Shown: positions 11,581 through 23,233, counted from the first letter of the stretch. The stretch: DNA of 64,000 nucleotides from Anthostomella pinea (GCA_963556695.1 CAUWAG010000020.1:5022001-5086000), one strand, 5' to 3'. The notes: generated by a model from the letters alone, not told the origin. Numbers and translations are program-made.

Positions 11581-13063
11581 TAGCCCGCAGAGGGGTGGCC
11601 TGTGGATGGGTGTTTGATGTTACCAGCGAAACTTTCCCACAACTTTCCCAAAACTTTTTCACATCCACCTCGAGCACAACAAGCATTCCATCTGATGCGG
11701 CTATCTGGACTTTTCAGGGCCGTGGAATTATTGACGTGTATCATCACGCATAGCGGCATATCCATGCCCAACGCTCATTTCCGAGATCGCACAGATGTAC
11801 CTTTCATCGAAGCGATCATCAACTCGCTCCAAGCGGTGGATTCGGTTAAGGATACCTTGCAGCAGGTCATGGAGTACGCGTGAATCGTCAAACCGCTATA
11901 ATCTATTGGACGTAAGTGCGCATTTGCAGTTAAGTACTCCCCTTTTGCAAGCACCTTGTCACCCTCAAGCCCCCGACACCGGGCACATCGTGCCGAACAA
12001 AGAGAGCGAGTACGTCGGGCAGAGCGTCGAGGACACCAATATCACGATGAAGTCCGCGGTAACATTCACTACCGTGTCCCCTCGCTGCGCCTTCACTATA
12101 AGCAGTGGGCGCGGGGTGACCCGAGCGGCCTCGAGCAAAGCCCCTCAACCTCTGTGACAATCGCATCTTCTCTATTGGGCGAAGAGAATAAGTTTTGCCC
12201 ACCACGCTCAGAACTAACTGACAGGAAGCATCCGGGGAAAATTGGAACATTCGTGTACGTACATGGCCTCCACGCCTGATTAGTATTGCTCCAGAGCCTG
12301 ACCTCAGATCACCGTCCTTAGCCTGTGTCATCCAGCTCTAGGAGCGAGGTTCTATGAATAGAGAGCACAGCAAGACACTGAGCAGCACCGCCGTGACATT
12401 GGCAATCTTAGTGCTCAGCTACCTGTGGTGGAGTACCCATCTCGCTGCTTCTTTCTCCGATGATCAACATCGGCCTTGACTACAAGACTTTCCACTCACG
12501 GAGTATCGTGATTCGTTGCAGGCAAGCATGTCGTCAAAATAAGGTTACTTCCCCGTCTTGGTATAGCCGCGCGCTATCAGTAGCGCCGAGCCCATCTCCA
12601 CTCCCCACATCTCCATCCTCACTCATTCAATGTTCTTAGCTAATAACAATAATAGCCCTTGGTTCAGGCTTATCCACCCGCCCTTGGTCCATGACCATTG
12701 ACGACGGTTGGGCATGATACAGACTCAGTTATCCGAGCTGGTCTAGGGACGTTGGAGATGTGGTGGAAGGTACTCCGATTGACAGCTAAACACCGCATTC
12801 ATGATCATGTGCAGGTCAATCGAAGGCCTTGCTACCTAGACTGTAGACAAGCCTGGATGCAAAGCCGAGCAGCACCACACAAGCTCGACGTGTGCTATAA
12901 CGTGGGAAATGCGAGGTGCTTTTTTGTATAGAAAATACTAGGGGGGTGGTTGAAAGCGTCAGAGAAGCGTCTGGGTCAGCAGATTTCCCAGCAAGAGTCG
13001 TGCGCAGTGCGCACATGATCATATATACAGACAGACTAAATTGGATTCATTCGCTTTGCTCTC
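11581..13063. other. GC-normal stretch, no recognised gene
   Basis: A small ORF at 11602-11883 (93 aa) and an opposing ORF at 11930-12331 (133 aa) show no recognisable domain. They may be remnants. Composition is normal right from the end of the AT-rich block. Confidence 0.4.
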
Positions 13064-14555
13064 CTATATCATGAACTTCGTCAGTTGAGCGGCTGCGTCG
13101 TCATCATCCAATGTCACCAGAGTGCGTTCCTCACGCTGCTCCATCTTCATCTTTACTAGGGCTTCCATAGCCTCAAGCTCCTGCTGGGTGAGAAGATCCA
13201 GCCTCGCACGATAGTCTCCATCCTCGTTTGGCCCGAAATACCTTCCATCCAGGTACCTCCAGAAGATGAAGTCGAATACCCAACTGTTTCTGGCTGCGTA
13301 GCTGATCATGAACGTCTGTTTCTCCCAGCTTTCCCTCATCTGGAGGGAGAGGGGAGGTTGCAAGTCGCGGGACAGGGAAGGTGACGCCGCGTTGTCGACG
13401 TTCCCGGAGGAGGATGCCATATTCCTTTCCTCGCCGTCTAAGACACGGAGGAAGGTCTCAAGACGCGGCTTGTATGCTTCCATCCATGGACCGTACCCGC
13501 CGGGCCAGGACTCCGGCCTCTGCAGGAGAAGCCACCAAGGGGGGTCGGAAGTGCATTGGGACGGTGCGGCGTAGGTGAACTCCCAATCTATGACGCCAAC
13601 GACGCGGAGATCCTTGTCAATCAAGACGTTGGAAGGACGCAAATCCTCGCAGAATAATCGGGATGGAGATGCGACATCTGGGGCGTCCTCAGCCTCAAAC
13701 CCAGACGAAAGTTACCCTTTGGACGCCAGCCGCCGAAACAGTTGGCGGGCCACGTACTTATCCCGTACATCTTCTTCATTGATAACGGCATCGTTGCGCT
13801 GGAAGGCGAGCTGTGCTAAATGCATATCGGCCAAGGCTGAGTACCATTCATCGGCAGAGGAGTAGGGTTGGCAGGGTAGCAGTATTGCAGGGATCCCGGT
13901 GAACTCTACGAAAGAGTTCATGTTCTGGATGAGGCCGGCCCGACACAGTGAAGCGTCCATCCGCGTCCTGAACCAAGGAACCGATTCGAGGAAATGCAAG
14001 GGCAGACAGTTGGAGCATGATGTTCGCCATCTGGCCATACAGAAACTCAAGTTTTTGCTCGCCGATATCGGGATCCAGTACGTGATCCTCGTCGGAATTG
14101 AGCGTCGGATCCTTGAGGGCTTCGGACATGGTTCTCTCATGGTCGACATACTTCATGATGACGAAAGGCCCGAGGCCAGTAGGGTTCTCTGCTGCCGTTC
14201 CGGAATGGTAGACTTTGGGCAGAGGAATACTGGTGTTAGCGGAGATATACCGCATAGTTGCCACCTCGTAGCGAACTCTTTCCTCGGGAAACCTGACGAT
14301 GCCCTTGCACGGTATCCTCATGGCTGCCGACGTACCATCCTTCTACTCCAGTCGGTAGCAGATGTTGTATCCCCTCCTGATCGGCCGGTGGAGCTCTTAC
14401 CCCTCGCCAGGCCTGTACTTCAGGATGAGGGTGACAATCGCACGGTATAAGTCTGCCCCTTTCAGTGATCTCTCCCACGTGTCGGCTTCTTCGTCATTCT
14501 TCTCCCAGGCAAGGTCATCAATGTCCATGCGAACGGACCTGGACTTTGGAGGCAT
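13064..14555 (-). pseudogene. APH-type phosphotransferase family protein, inactivated
   Basis: From ATG at 14555 the minus strand reads as a fungal protein of the phosphotransferase (APH) family, in order: a nucleotide-loop region (HRPIRRGYNICYRLE), MRIPCKG with the likely ATP lysine, PLPKVYHSGTAAENPTG, then FVIMKYVDHERTM. Further on are the catalytic-loop equivalent LRPSNVLIDKD (about 13640) and VIDWEFTYAAP with the metal-binding Asp. Such proteins phosphorylate small molecules, but the substrates of most fungal members are unknown. Three in-frame stops (about 14397, 14346 and 13712) and one single-base deletion near 13940 break it. The downstream part (13064-13642) is still a clean 192-codon frame. 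Confidence 0.85.
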
Positions 14556-14871
14556 GCAATCGATATATTCCAAGATCGAAGATTAAAGTCAAGTTGATGT
14601 CGTGGAAGTCTGGGTAATTTTAACGCAATTTCGCTTGCGCCCGAGAGGGAAGACGGGGAGCAAGACGAATGCCCTGTGTTTCAGCCCAATCAGGGTGTGA
14701 CACCTACCGGTATCGCGGAAAGCTTCCGCGGGCTGCGTCAATCTTGTACTACCAGTCCGCCTTATTAAAGCATCTGGCGCACCCGCCCTCATCCCATCCT
14801 GTCTTCACTCTCTCGCTACTCACGAATAAAAGCCAAGTCATTACCTAGACCACATCCAACACGCTCAAGAC

Positions 14872-15699
14872 ATGAGTCGACCAACCGAGCCCGAAATCGT
14901 TGCGGCGATCACCTCGTTCAGGCAGCACATCGTCGAACACAACAAGCAAATCTTTGCCAAGATCATCCATGAAGCCGGGACGGCAGAAGCACCCGCTAGC
15001 TGGCCCGAGGAAGTCGTCGCCAGAGCCCGACGCAACTTTATGCTTCACCAGCTCTGTGTCTCCCGCCCCGATGCGCTAGCCGCGGACGACCCTCGGCGTA
15101 TCCGGGAGCCGCGCGACGTTCTAAACCGGTGGGATGATCTCGTGGCCATTCCAGAGCTCGCGCTCGATGGCACTGTCGTGGAGCACGACGAAGCCCAGCG
15201 CGCCATCCTACGTGAGCAGTACCGTGCTGGGATTGTCGCCGGACTAAAACAGCAAGACGACGATACGCCACCTTTCCCTGCCGACTTTGCCGTGCTTATG
15301 CACCACGTGGACCGGCTCGAGGGTCCCGGCTGGCCCCTGTGGCGCGAGAACGGGCAGCAGGTGCGGTTCTGGGACGGGCTGGGCGAAGGCGAGGAGGCCG
15401 CGGTCCAGCGCGTCTGGACCGACCTCGACAAGCTCAAGACTAAGGCGGGGGAGGAGAGCTGGGAGGTGCGCGCGGGCTGGGAGTGCGGCGCCGGCCCGGA
15501 CGCGTACTGCTTTATCATCTACTTCCGCGACCCGGACTCAGACGACAAGCGCAGGCGGTCTTGGGCTTGGCGTTACGTGATGCGATTTGATGTGAGTGTC
15601 TGGGCTTTTGAGAATGTCGTCGAGCTGCTGGCCTGGTACACGACTTGGTGGGAGCCTACTCTGGAGGACGCTGATTTCGCTGGTGGGCCTTTTCATTAA
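14872..15699 (+). CDS. Hypothetical protein, 275 aa
   Basis: A single uninterrupted exon runs from ATG 14872 to TAA, with strong codon structure and higher GC than its surroundings. The protein is acidic and Trp-rich in the second half (for example GPGWPLWRENG, RFWDGLGEGE, LLAWYTTWWEP). I see no signal peptide, membrane segment or catalytic motif, and I do not recognise a family. Its C-terminal fold could be a small globular domain. It is intact although flanked by pseudogenes, which suggests recent arrival or selection. Confidence 0.75.
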   Translation: MSRPTEPEIVAAITSFRQHIVEHNKQIFAKIIHEAGTAEAPASWPEEVVARARRNFMLHQLCVSRPDALAADDPRRIREPRDVLNRWDDLVAIPELALDGTVVEHDEAQRAILREQYRAGIVAGLKQQDDDTPPFPADFAVLMHHVDRLEGPGWPLWRENGQQVRFWDGLGEGEEAAVQRVWTDLDKLKTKAGEESWEVRAGWECGAGPDAYCFIIYFRDPDSDDKRRRSWAWRYVMRFDVSVWAFENVVELLAWYTTWWEPTLEDADFAGGPFH

Positions 15700-15919
15700 G
15701 GCACATGGTGACCTGCTCTATTTGGAATAACCGATTGAGGGCAATATCCATGGTCGAATGAGTACGGTATGAACGGCGATGAGTTGTTGTATACAGGAAA
15801 AGGTCTATAGACTATCGACTGTTTGCTGGTGGCAGAACACCCTAATGTTATACGGTGTGGGCCACCCGTGCCACACGGCGCCACATACTGCTTACATAAG
15901 GTACACAGATGGCCACTGT

Positions 15920-18010
15920 TCACACTGATTGTCTACGGTATTTCCTGTGCCTGGCTCTTCTATCCAGTCCCTGCGTATGAGCTTTCATCTCGTGCCAAAT
16001 ACTACCCAGACTTAAGATGGCCAGCATCAAGGCTGTTTGGTTGCCGTTCGTCCTCTGAAAACCCGCCCCCCAGTACACCAAGATGTGCACCCATACGGGC
16101 ACCGCAAACGTTTCGACCGTCTTTTTCGCACTCGTACCAGATGGATCCATCCCGCCTAGCCGCTGGCGACGCAAGCGACGCAGCACGTCAAGCACAACAA
16201 AGGTGCCCAGGACAAGCCTTTCCACTAGCTCGGCGGGCTGCGAGACCTGACTGCCGGCAAGGGAAGGGCGTGGCAGAAGCTCTAGTGTCGTACCGTGCAA
16301 GCTGCGCCACCTGTGCAGATCAACGAGGGCCAACACAAGGGCTTGACCTCGCTGAATGGCGGATAGGCGGTTGCTGTCCAGCCTTGGGCCTCCTGCTGGG
16401 AGTTAGCTCCCCGAAATAAGTTTTCTGTACTGTACTGACCGTCCACGGTCCAAAGCGTCGATGACTGGGCGCTCGCTCCTGTTGTACACGTCGCCTTGAC
16501 GATTCGTTGCATCTCGCGCTGCACGGTATCATTGCTGCGGTCTCCGTCATAGTCGACATAGGTGCAAAAACTTGTAGCGCGGTAGCAGTCATTTGCCAAA
16601 TTGTACAGCCGAAGCCCCATGTCGCGCCGCTGATCGTATTCGAGGATCCAGGTGATGTTCCAGGACGGCAAACGATTAACGCGGGCGCTGACGGGTGCCG
16701 TGTCAGATCTTCGGAAGAACGGCGATAGATAGCTTGAAAAACACCCAACTCACCTGACCTCCCAGCGCCGGAATTGCGCATCATGCTCGTATCCTACGCC
16801 CAGTTCCCGGTCCACGATGGACGGTCGCCCCTCGACGGGAGCCAGATACCGGCCCGTGATTCGACTGCGTAGGTGCACCATCTCTCTCGGTGCGAGGTGG
16901 CTGTGCACGTATCCCTTCTGGCGTTCGTTCAGATCGTCCGGAACGGATGCCAACTCGAACGCCCACGGGTGTCGACGGGCGATGGGATCCGCAAAGAAGA
17001 CGCGCTGGGCCTGCTCTTCCTCTTCGGCTGACTCGCCGTGGCTCCCAAAGACGCCGAAAGCGTCCACCCACACGAGATTGTCTGTCCAGAGGAATCCGGC
17101 ACGCGGGATGTAGAGCGATATGGGACTATAGGGCACCAGCGTGTATGGCGGCAACTGATCCGGCGGCGGTCCTGCGTTAATGCCAGATGCGGGACTTAGA
17201 GCGCGACGGGCCGGGGCCGAGAGAAAGGATAGGTTGTAGTTGCCCCCAGCGCTCACTTCTGAGAAGGGGAACAGGGTCCCGTAGATCAGGACTGGGACAA
17301 TCAGAGTTGCTAGCAAGCTGCGCAGGATAAGGAGCGGGATGAGGAGTACTGCTGAGCCGAGATCTTTCCACTGATTCTACTGAACCTGATCTCGTGTCGG
17401 CTCTTGATCTTTCTTCCCGCCAGCGCGGCTTACGACCTGAGTCATCCTTGCAACCAACAGAACGAAGGAAAGGGCAAGAAGGTCGTACATGTTGGCTCCC
17501 AACGCGCCACAGATGCCAATGATAACCTCGCAAACTCCAAGACAGTGTTCGATTCGTCCCGTGGAGCTCAAGAACAATGAATGCTGCATATACAGCGACA
17601 CGGAGACAGACATGAGTGACGACAGCTGAGCCAGTGAGGCTGGTGGCGACCAGGTTAAGAGGCCGCCAACGCCGACGTAGCTACCTACGTATGCTGCGCT
17701 GCTGACCACGAACGCGAGGGTCTTGGTCGAGAAGAGCCACTTTGGAGCGCCGGACTCCTGTGTTAGATGACGGATCATAATAAGGACGGAGAGGATTTGA
17801 GTTTCGATACCCAATAGAGCCCATGCCGGCGGAGACACTCGCTGTCCAAGGAGAAGAGGAATGGGTACAAACGACTCAATGACAAGCTGGCCTCTGGCCA
17901 GAACCGATGACAGAGAGGCGTGGACATCGTTGTGGGCATCGCAGGGCCCTGGATGGCCCGCGGGCACGATCACAGCGAGAATGACGATGTACGCGAGAAC
18001 GTGATATAAT
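15920..18010 (-). pseudogene. Fungal integral membrane protein, 5' end lost
   Basis: Three coding blocks follow each other on the minus strand. The block 18010-17377 has several hydrophobic segments (for example YHVLAYIVILAVIV, then WALLGIETQILSVLIMI). The block from about 17340 to 16750 starts with a membrane segment (LLIPLLILRSLLATLIVPVL) and continues into a soluble loop with an acidic EEEEQ run. An intron starts at about 16749 (GTGAGT), and the block 16680-16282 is Cys-rich. A further hydrophobic piece lies at 16336-15920. No ATG opens the first block: the frame runs straight into AT-rich sequence at 18011, so the N-terminus is missing. The joint near 17350-17390 does not splice cleanly. 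Function is unknown. Confidence 0.55.
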
Positions 18011-18494
18011 AATAAATTAAATTTAAACCAATTTAAGATAAGTTATAGTAAACAACATATTAGTGTATAAAATTACTTTGAGTGTAGAATTTAGGTTTTA
18101 AATAGAAAAGAGATTAAATTAGTCAATAGTATATAATATTTAAATATGTATAATATATTTAGAATAACCAATTTAAACCTAATATAATAAATATTAGATC
18201 CTCTTTAGTAAAATATCGGAGAAGATATTTATAGTAAAGCCGACAATAAGATATAATTTAAAATAGATATAAATATATAAGATTCTAATTAATAAATTTA
18301 AAAGGTTTAGGTTATTCAGGTTTATTTAATTTGTAATAGTATAAAAGATTCAGATGTTTATGTGTAAAGTTCAATGTAGCAGAACTTATATGAATACACC
18401 AAAAGTTAACCTTTGCTAATTTAAATTTACATAAAACAAATGTAATACGAATTATAGTTAATTATGATGAATTAATAAAATAAAAATTATAATA
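18011..18494. other. AT-rich, RIP-like block (left half)
   Basis: Very AT-rich sequence without open frames separates the truncated membrane-protein gene from a solo LTR. It is probably a decayed transposon. Confidence 0.65.
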
Positions 18495-18499
18495 CAAAA

Positions 18500-18703
18500 T
18501 GTTGGAACAGGCTTGAACGATCAATCATAATACTCGAGTATGGGGTCAAGGTTATAATGTTGCTGATGGTTGGATTGAGAGGAATCTAGCTAGACTCGAA
18601 GGTCTGGCCAAGTGCCCTCTCAATCCACTATCTTATCTTATCTAATCATACATGTGGGTCCTGGTATAGATGGTTTGCAGTCTGGAATCGCATGGATCCA
18701 ACA
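18500..18703 (+). mobile_element. Solo LTR with 5-bp target-site duplication
   Basis: The 204-bp element starts TGTTGGA and ends TCCAACA, the TG...CA inverted ends of an LTR. It is flanked by the direct repeat CAAAA (18495-18499 and 18704-18708). Related copies lie at 10541-10723 and, inverted, at 30555-30756. No internal retrotransposon genes adjoin, so it is a solo LTR left by recombination between two LTRs. Confidence 0.88.
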
Positions 18704-18708
18704 CAAAA

Positions 18709-19058
18709 GCTAAAAATAATAAGTATATACAATATTTATATAATTTAAACTTCTCATATAGATAATCTTTCTATTCTAAGTATATTATTATTTAGAATTA
18801 TAATTGGAGTACCTTCTATAACCATATATTATTTAATATCTATACGAATATATAAAGGTCAATTATATTATGTGGAGGTAGAACCTCGTCGTCCTCCTAA
18901 ACGTAATCATCAATGATTCGTCTTAAATGGAAGGAAAAATTATTACCTCGTATTAAGTGTCGTTGAGTTAAAATATACGGGGCTGGAAAATGTAAATAAT
19001 TTATTAAGTTAGTGTTTTTTAATTTAATCATGGGTAATTTATTTTATATATATTAAAT
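18709..19058. other. AT-rich, RIP-like block (right half)
   Basis: This continues the AT-rich sequence on the other side of the solo LTR. The LTR therefore sits inside an already AT-rich island. Confidence 0.6.
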
Positions 19059-19062
19059 ATGA

Positions 19063-19558
19063 TAATGTGCAAGAATAATAGGGATAGGTTTAGCTACTAC
19101 TGGTTTAACGGCACGCAATGGACTGCATACATGTCAGACGACACCAAGCGGGCGCGCGTCGGCCTGTACAGGTCCCTAAACTTCGCTGGCACCAGTGACT
19201 GGGCCATCGACATGCAGATTCTTACCGAGGACGACGGATGTCCGGCCGGCACGTGTGACCAGCCGGGCGTGCTCTACGTGGGCCCGGTCATTTACACTGA
19301 GATCAACCCCGTCGTGACGTGCTCACCACCATGTCAGCTTATCCTACCACCGTTCATCCTGCCCACCCCTACTACGTTTGATTTCCCTCCGTATGCAACG
19401 TCCCTAGAGGTTGCGTGGACGACTACCTTGACGACCAAAGGTACAGGATGCAGCGACAGGGCCTCAACCTCAAATAGCCATAAGTTCAACGGGTTTCACC
19501 TTGGTCACAGCGAGTCCCAAATCAGCCATCACTCCGTTGGACAGCCTGTACTGCCAAG
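19063..19558 (+). pseudogene. Class V (killer-toxin-like) chitinase, C-terminal fragment
   Basis: The frame opens inside AT-rich sequence and soon reads WFNGTQWTAYMSDDTKRARV and then LNFAGTSDWAIDMQ. This is the region that closes the GH18 barrel in fungal chitinases of the LysM/killer-toxin subgroup. It continues into the usual downstream segment (CSPPCQLILPPFILPTPTT, then FPPYATSLEVAW). The catalytic part is absent, cut at the AT-rich border. Similarity fades after about 19440, just before the next gene begins. It is a remnant, distinct from the chitinase piece at 9454-10251. Confidence 0.75.
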
Positions 19559-21780
19559 ATGTCCGACCCGACCCCAACCCAAGTTCAGCAGGTGATACGA
19601 GAGTGTCCCGGCTGCTCGAAAGATCGTGCTGAGAATCTCCTCAGTATGAGTTCAGTCCAACGTTGTGAAGTAATCACATTGGCTGACACACTCCAGATGT
19701 GTGGAAATGATGTACAGAAAGCTGTCTCCAAGTACAAGCTACTTCAATCGGCAAGTCTTCTCCCCTGGCCTGGAGACACATGCTGACAATGTCACCCAGG
19801 CTATTGAAACCGACTCGGCAAGCGAGTTGGAGGTCGTGGATTCCAACGCCTCCGACGTCGCAGACGACGAATTGGACGACAACAGCGCGGATGAGTCGGA
19901 CCACGAAAACTCTCCAGTGTGGAACAGTCAGCTTCCTCGCTTCGCAGCGCCTAGTAAACTCGTCAAGGGCGGTGAAGATGGCTCTAGTGTCTTTGATCTG
20001 CGCAAGCTCATCGGAGCAGTCCAGGCCGGTGAGACTGCGGAGAACGTCCGTGACTACATCGGCCACTATGATAAAGATACTCGCCGTGAAAATCTGAACG
20101 CTGTTGTCGAAGGATATCCTGCGATATTCTACGTGGTCGAGACCAACAATGTCGAAATGATCCGTCATTGGATCAAGTACGGCGGCTCACCTAACGCAAC
20201 ATTCGGAGACGACAGTTTTCCTTTGATCGCCTATGCCATTCTTCGGGGAGCCCGAACCGAAGGGCAAGCCAGCAATACTCTGAAAACTCTACTGAGATTG
20301 GGAGCCGACCCACGCGTCATACCTGAGGCCTTCTATGCGCCGTACTGTCGGGAGTTGCCCAAGGACGGCCCTTGCGAAACTGAACTGCACGACATCACCC
20401 ACCGGAACAAGCTTTGGTGTATACGTACGATCTCCCCATCTCCTCCTTCCCGCGCCCTTGTTTCTCTCACATACCATTAAGCGCGCAAACAGTCACGGAG
20501 GTCTGACCCTGAGTACCACAGCATCCGTTCACCCACACTTGGTGCGGTCTCTGAACCTGACACAGAGATATGATCTGCACAGGGCCAGAATTCCATTGCC
20601 ATCAGCTCGCGAACGAGATCTTGTGGTTCGACAGGACGCGGAAGAGATTCTGGGAGTGAATCAGACAATCATTGCCCAGTCGATTGCCGCACGGTGGCTC
20701 AAAAAGAAGATGCTTGTGTACGTCCCAATGCGATTCCAGTTGTCACCACCACAAAGCTGACAGAATCAGATAATTGGCGCGACAGACAAGCAAGCCCCTG
20801 GTGCTCGTATTCGCAGGACCCAGCGGTCATGGCAAGACCGAGTTAGCCCAAAAGTTCGGTGAGATGATGTCTCTGGAAATGCACAAGGTGGACTGCACCA
20901 TATTCAGCCAAGAAAACGAGCTGTTCGGCCCGCGGAAGCCGTTCCAGGGCTGGGAGGAAGGCTCGCCGCTCAACAGTTTCATTGCTCAGAAGTCAGGTAG
21001 TCGCCATATTATCTTCATGGACGAGTTTGAAAAGACAAGCGAGGCGATCCACAACACGCTTCTTCTTCCGTTCCAAGACGGTAAGTCTATCGGGGAAGCT
21101 ACTAACGCTCTCCGAGTGCGATATACTAATGGCGTCAATGACCAGGCCAATACGAGGACCGGCGCAACGGGAAGATCATGAGCTGTGCCAAGACGATCTG
21201 GATCCTAGCAACAAACAAACTAGACGCCTCCATCCACGAGTTCTGTACGAAGAACGAAGAAGCCCTCTTCCACTCAGGGAAGGAACAGACCCAAGACAAG
21301 CTTGTTGAGAAACTGTGCAAGACGCTCCGCAAAGAGTTCATCGGGCATTTCAAGGCACCCCTAGCCGGCCGGATCACCGAGATCATCCCCTTCCTCACCT
21401 TTGCGCCCGACGAGGCCGCCGTCGTCGCGCACAAAGTCTTTATGGACTTCGAGTCCGAAGTCGCCAAGTCCGTCGTCCTCAGCGCGAACAAGGACGATGA
21501 CCGGTATATCGGCAACGTGCGGATCCAGCTGAAGAACGACGCCACGATCTTCTCCCGCATCGCGCAGGAGGACTACATGAAGAAGCTGGGGGCGCGGAGT
21601 ATCGCTAGTGCGGTGGATAGGACGATTTGTGACCCTCTCACTACGCTGTACTTGCGGGAGGGTGACGAAGAATTCCGAGAGGACCAGGACGAGTCTAGTT
21701 TTGTGGTTGGTTTGAACGCCGATACGGACGTGGAGGTTCAGCTCAAGCCTCGGGCCTTTGATGAAGAGGAAACGTACTAG
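19559..21780 (+). CDS. Ankyrin / Clp-type AAA+ ATPase
   Basis: Five exons splice to a 648-residue frame: introns 19751-19799, 20425-20521, 20722-20785 and 21081-21145. The first intron has a GC donor (TCG/GCAAGT). Residues 1-64 form a small Cys-containing, UBA-like helical unit (inference). Then come an acidic linker and ankyrin-like repeats (about 160-235: AIFYVVETNNVEMIRHWIKY, TLKTLLRLGADP). The ATPase follows with Walker A GPSGHGKT (about 350-357) and Walker B IIFMDEF (about 414-420). It also has a sensor-like TIWILATN and a Clp-D2 small-domain motif GARSIASAVDRTI. It resembles the second ATPase ring domain of ClpB/Hsp104, so a remodelling role is likely; the substrate is unknown. No lesion was seen. 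The third donor (GTCCCA) is atypical. Confidence 0.8.
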
Positions 21781-22288
21781 GTGCTCGCATGGAGAACTGA
21801 TGGGTGGTCCCGGCTCGAGTATAGAAACGCTTGTTTGATCATATATCATGCTATGATTAGACTCGAGATCTTCCGCAAGACGCTTCTCTCAGTGAGGTAC
21901 GGGCCAGCCACGACCGCGAGCTTGACATGCCATGCCGTCGGCCATTGCTCGTCACTGTTGGCTGTAGTCGAACTTGCCTTATCTCCTTTGTCCTTGCATG
22001 CATTGTCCGATTGGTTTGTCCCATTTGTATATTTGCCTAGCGGCTAGCCCTTCACGGCCCTTTCAAGTTTCAAAGGCCCTTCGTGCGCCACGATGCCTGA
22101 GTATCCGACAAAGGGAAGTAATGTCATTGTCCCATGTTCAACGATTTCTGAGCTTTGTTTACGAACTAGGACAATAGACATTCTTTCGGCCATAAAACCT
22201 GCGTATCCTTGTGTATAACATGAGCCAGGCATCTGAGATCACAACAGTCAACAGCTACGAACCGTGTCAGACTCAGCAAGGTAGGTGA
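21781..22288. other. Intergenic
   Basis: No supported gene. This is probably the 3' region of the AAA+ gene and the promoter of the next gene. Confidence 0.45.
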
Positions 22289-22294
22289 TATAAA
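22289..22294 (+). promoter_or_regulatory. TATA box
   Basis: TATAAA lies 69 bases before the ATG at 22363, at a plausible distance for a core promoter. Confidence 0.5.
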
Positions 22295-22362
22295 GGTTGC
22301 AGCGCAGTCTTTCTCTCTCCTCATACCATCCACACGTCCTTCAGGTCTCAGGTAAGTCCACC

Positions 22363-22506
22363 ATGTCGAACTCACCCGGGCATTGGGGTTCGGCTCTTCC
22401 CGTGCGGTCGAAAAACTTGATAATGGAAACATCCATGTCGAATTTACCCGGGCATTGGGGTTCGGCTCGTCCCGTGCGGTCGAAGAGCTTGATAATGGAA
22501 ACATCC
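22363..22506 (+). repeat. 72-bp tandem duplication
   Basis: Two 72-bp units (22363-22434 and 22435-22506) differ at only a few positions. Each starts with an ATG, so either could serve as the start. Confidence 0.9.
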
Positions 22507-22905
22507 CAGGAAATTGTCGAGTCATCTCGGCCGAACGAGGATGCTATCGAGCAGTTCTTTGACCTGGAGGCCGCCTCCCTGCCGCAGACCGACCAGGACT
22601 ATTCCAGCAGCGAAGCCATCCCCGGGTTCGAGCCGATCGGGGGGCACAAGGTAGACCAGCACGTGGCTTCGTTGAACGAAGCGCTCCAGCATGAGAACGG
22701 GACCGGTGGAAACGGTCCGTGGGTCCATCCCTGGAGTGAGAATTCCTGGATGGGCACTGTTCGCGCGACGTTGCCAGATCAAAGAATCGGCACACCAAGG
22801 GTCGCGCAGCCGGTGGCCAAGGTGGATTGTAGGTGCCAGATTCTGGATTTGCAGTCTACCTCGAAGGAGAATTTGATACGGTCGTCTTTCAAGGTTAGTA
22901 GGTAA
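22363..22905 (+). CDS. Hypothetical protein with duplicated N-terminus
   Basis: The ORF runs 180 codons from ATG 22363. Residues 1-24 and 25-48 are a near-exact tandem duplication (core PGHWGSA.PVRSK.LIMETS). The rest is acidic and ends with DCRCQILDLQSTSKENLIRS. A possible donor (AAG/GTTAGT) sits just before the stop at 22903-22905, so the true 3' end may lie further on. No domain was recognised. The reading frame is maintained through the duplication, which argues that it is, or was recently, translated. Confidence 0.55.
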   Translation: MSNSPGHWGSALPVRSKNLIMETSMSNLPGHWGSARPVRSKSLIMETSQEIVESSRPNEDAIEQFFDLEAASLPQTDQDYSSSEAIPGFEPIGGHKVDQHVASLNEALQHENGTGGNGPWVHPWSENSWMGTVRATLPDQRIGTPRVAQPVAKVDCRCQILDLQSTSKENLIRSSFKVSR

Positions 22906-23070
22906 CTTCAATGTAAGTCCATATCTGCAGCTGATGTTTAGAAATACAGTACAATAAGTCTTTGCAGGTGAATTATCTACAGATCTCGTGACCAGTTTCC
23001 GGTATGCGTACATGTATTGGTCGATTGTCAATTCATGTAGAGGCAGGCTGTCTGCAGGCTGCAGCTGCGC

Positions 23071-23095
23071 CCCCTCCCCTCCCCTCCCCTCCCCT
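23071..23095. repeat. (CCCCT)5 microsatellite
   Basis: Five tandem CCCCT units form a pyrimidine tract about 140 bases upstream of the acetyltransferase start. Confidence 0.9.
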
Positions 23096-23233
23096 AGATC
23101 CTCCCGTCTTCATTTGAACCTCAAAGCTGCCCACACGTACGATAAGTGGGAAACACTTCCTCGAACCACATTCTGTCCATCGTTCCCAGCCACTTTTGCA
23201 GCCACCCCGTCTTGCACCTCAGCCCAGCCCGCC

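Noticed and set aside
15038..15580. Overlapping antisense and alternate-frame ORFs in the 14872-15699 gene
   Set aside because: High GC leaves other frames open; only the plus frame from 14872 has natural composition.
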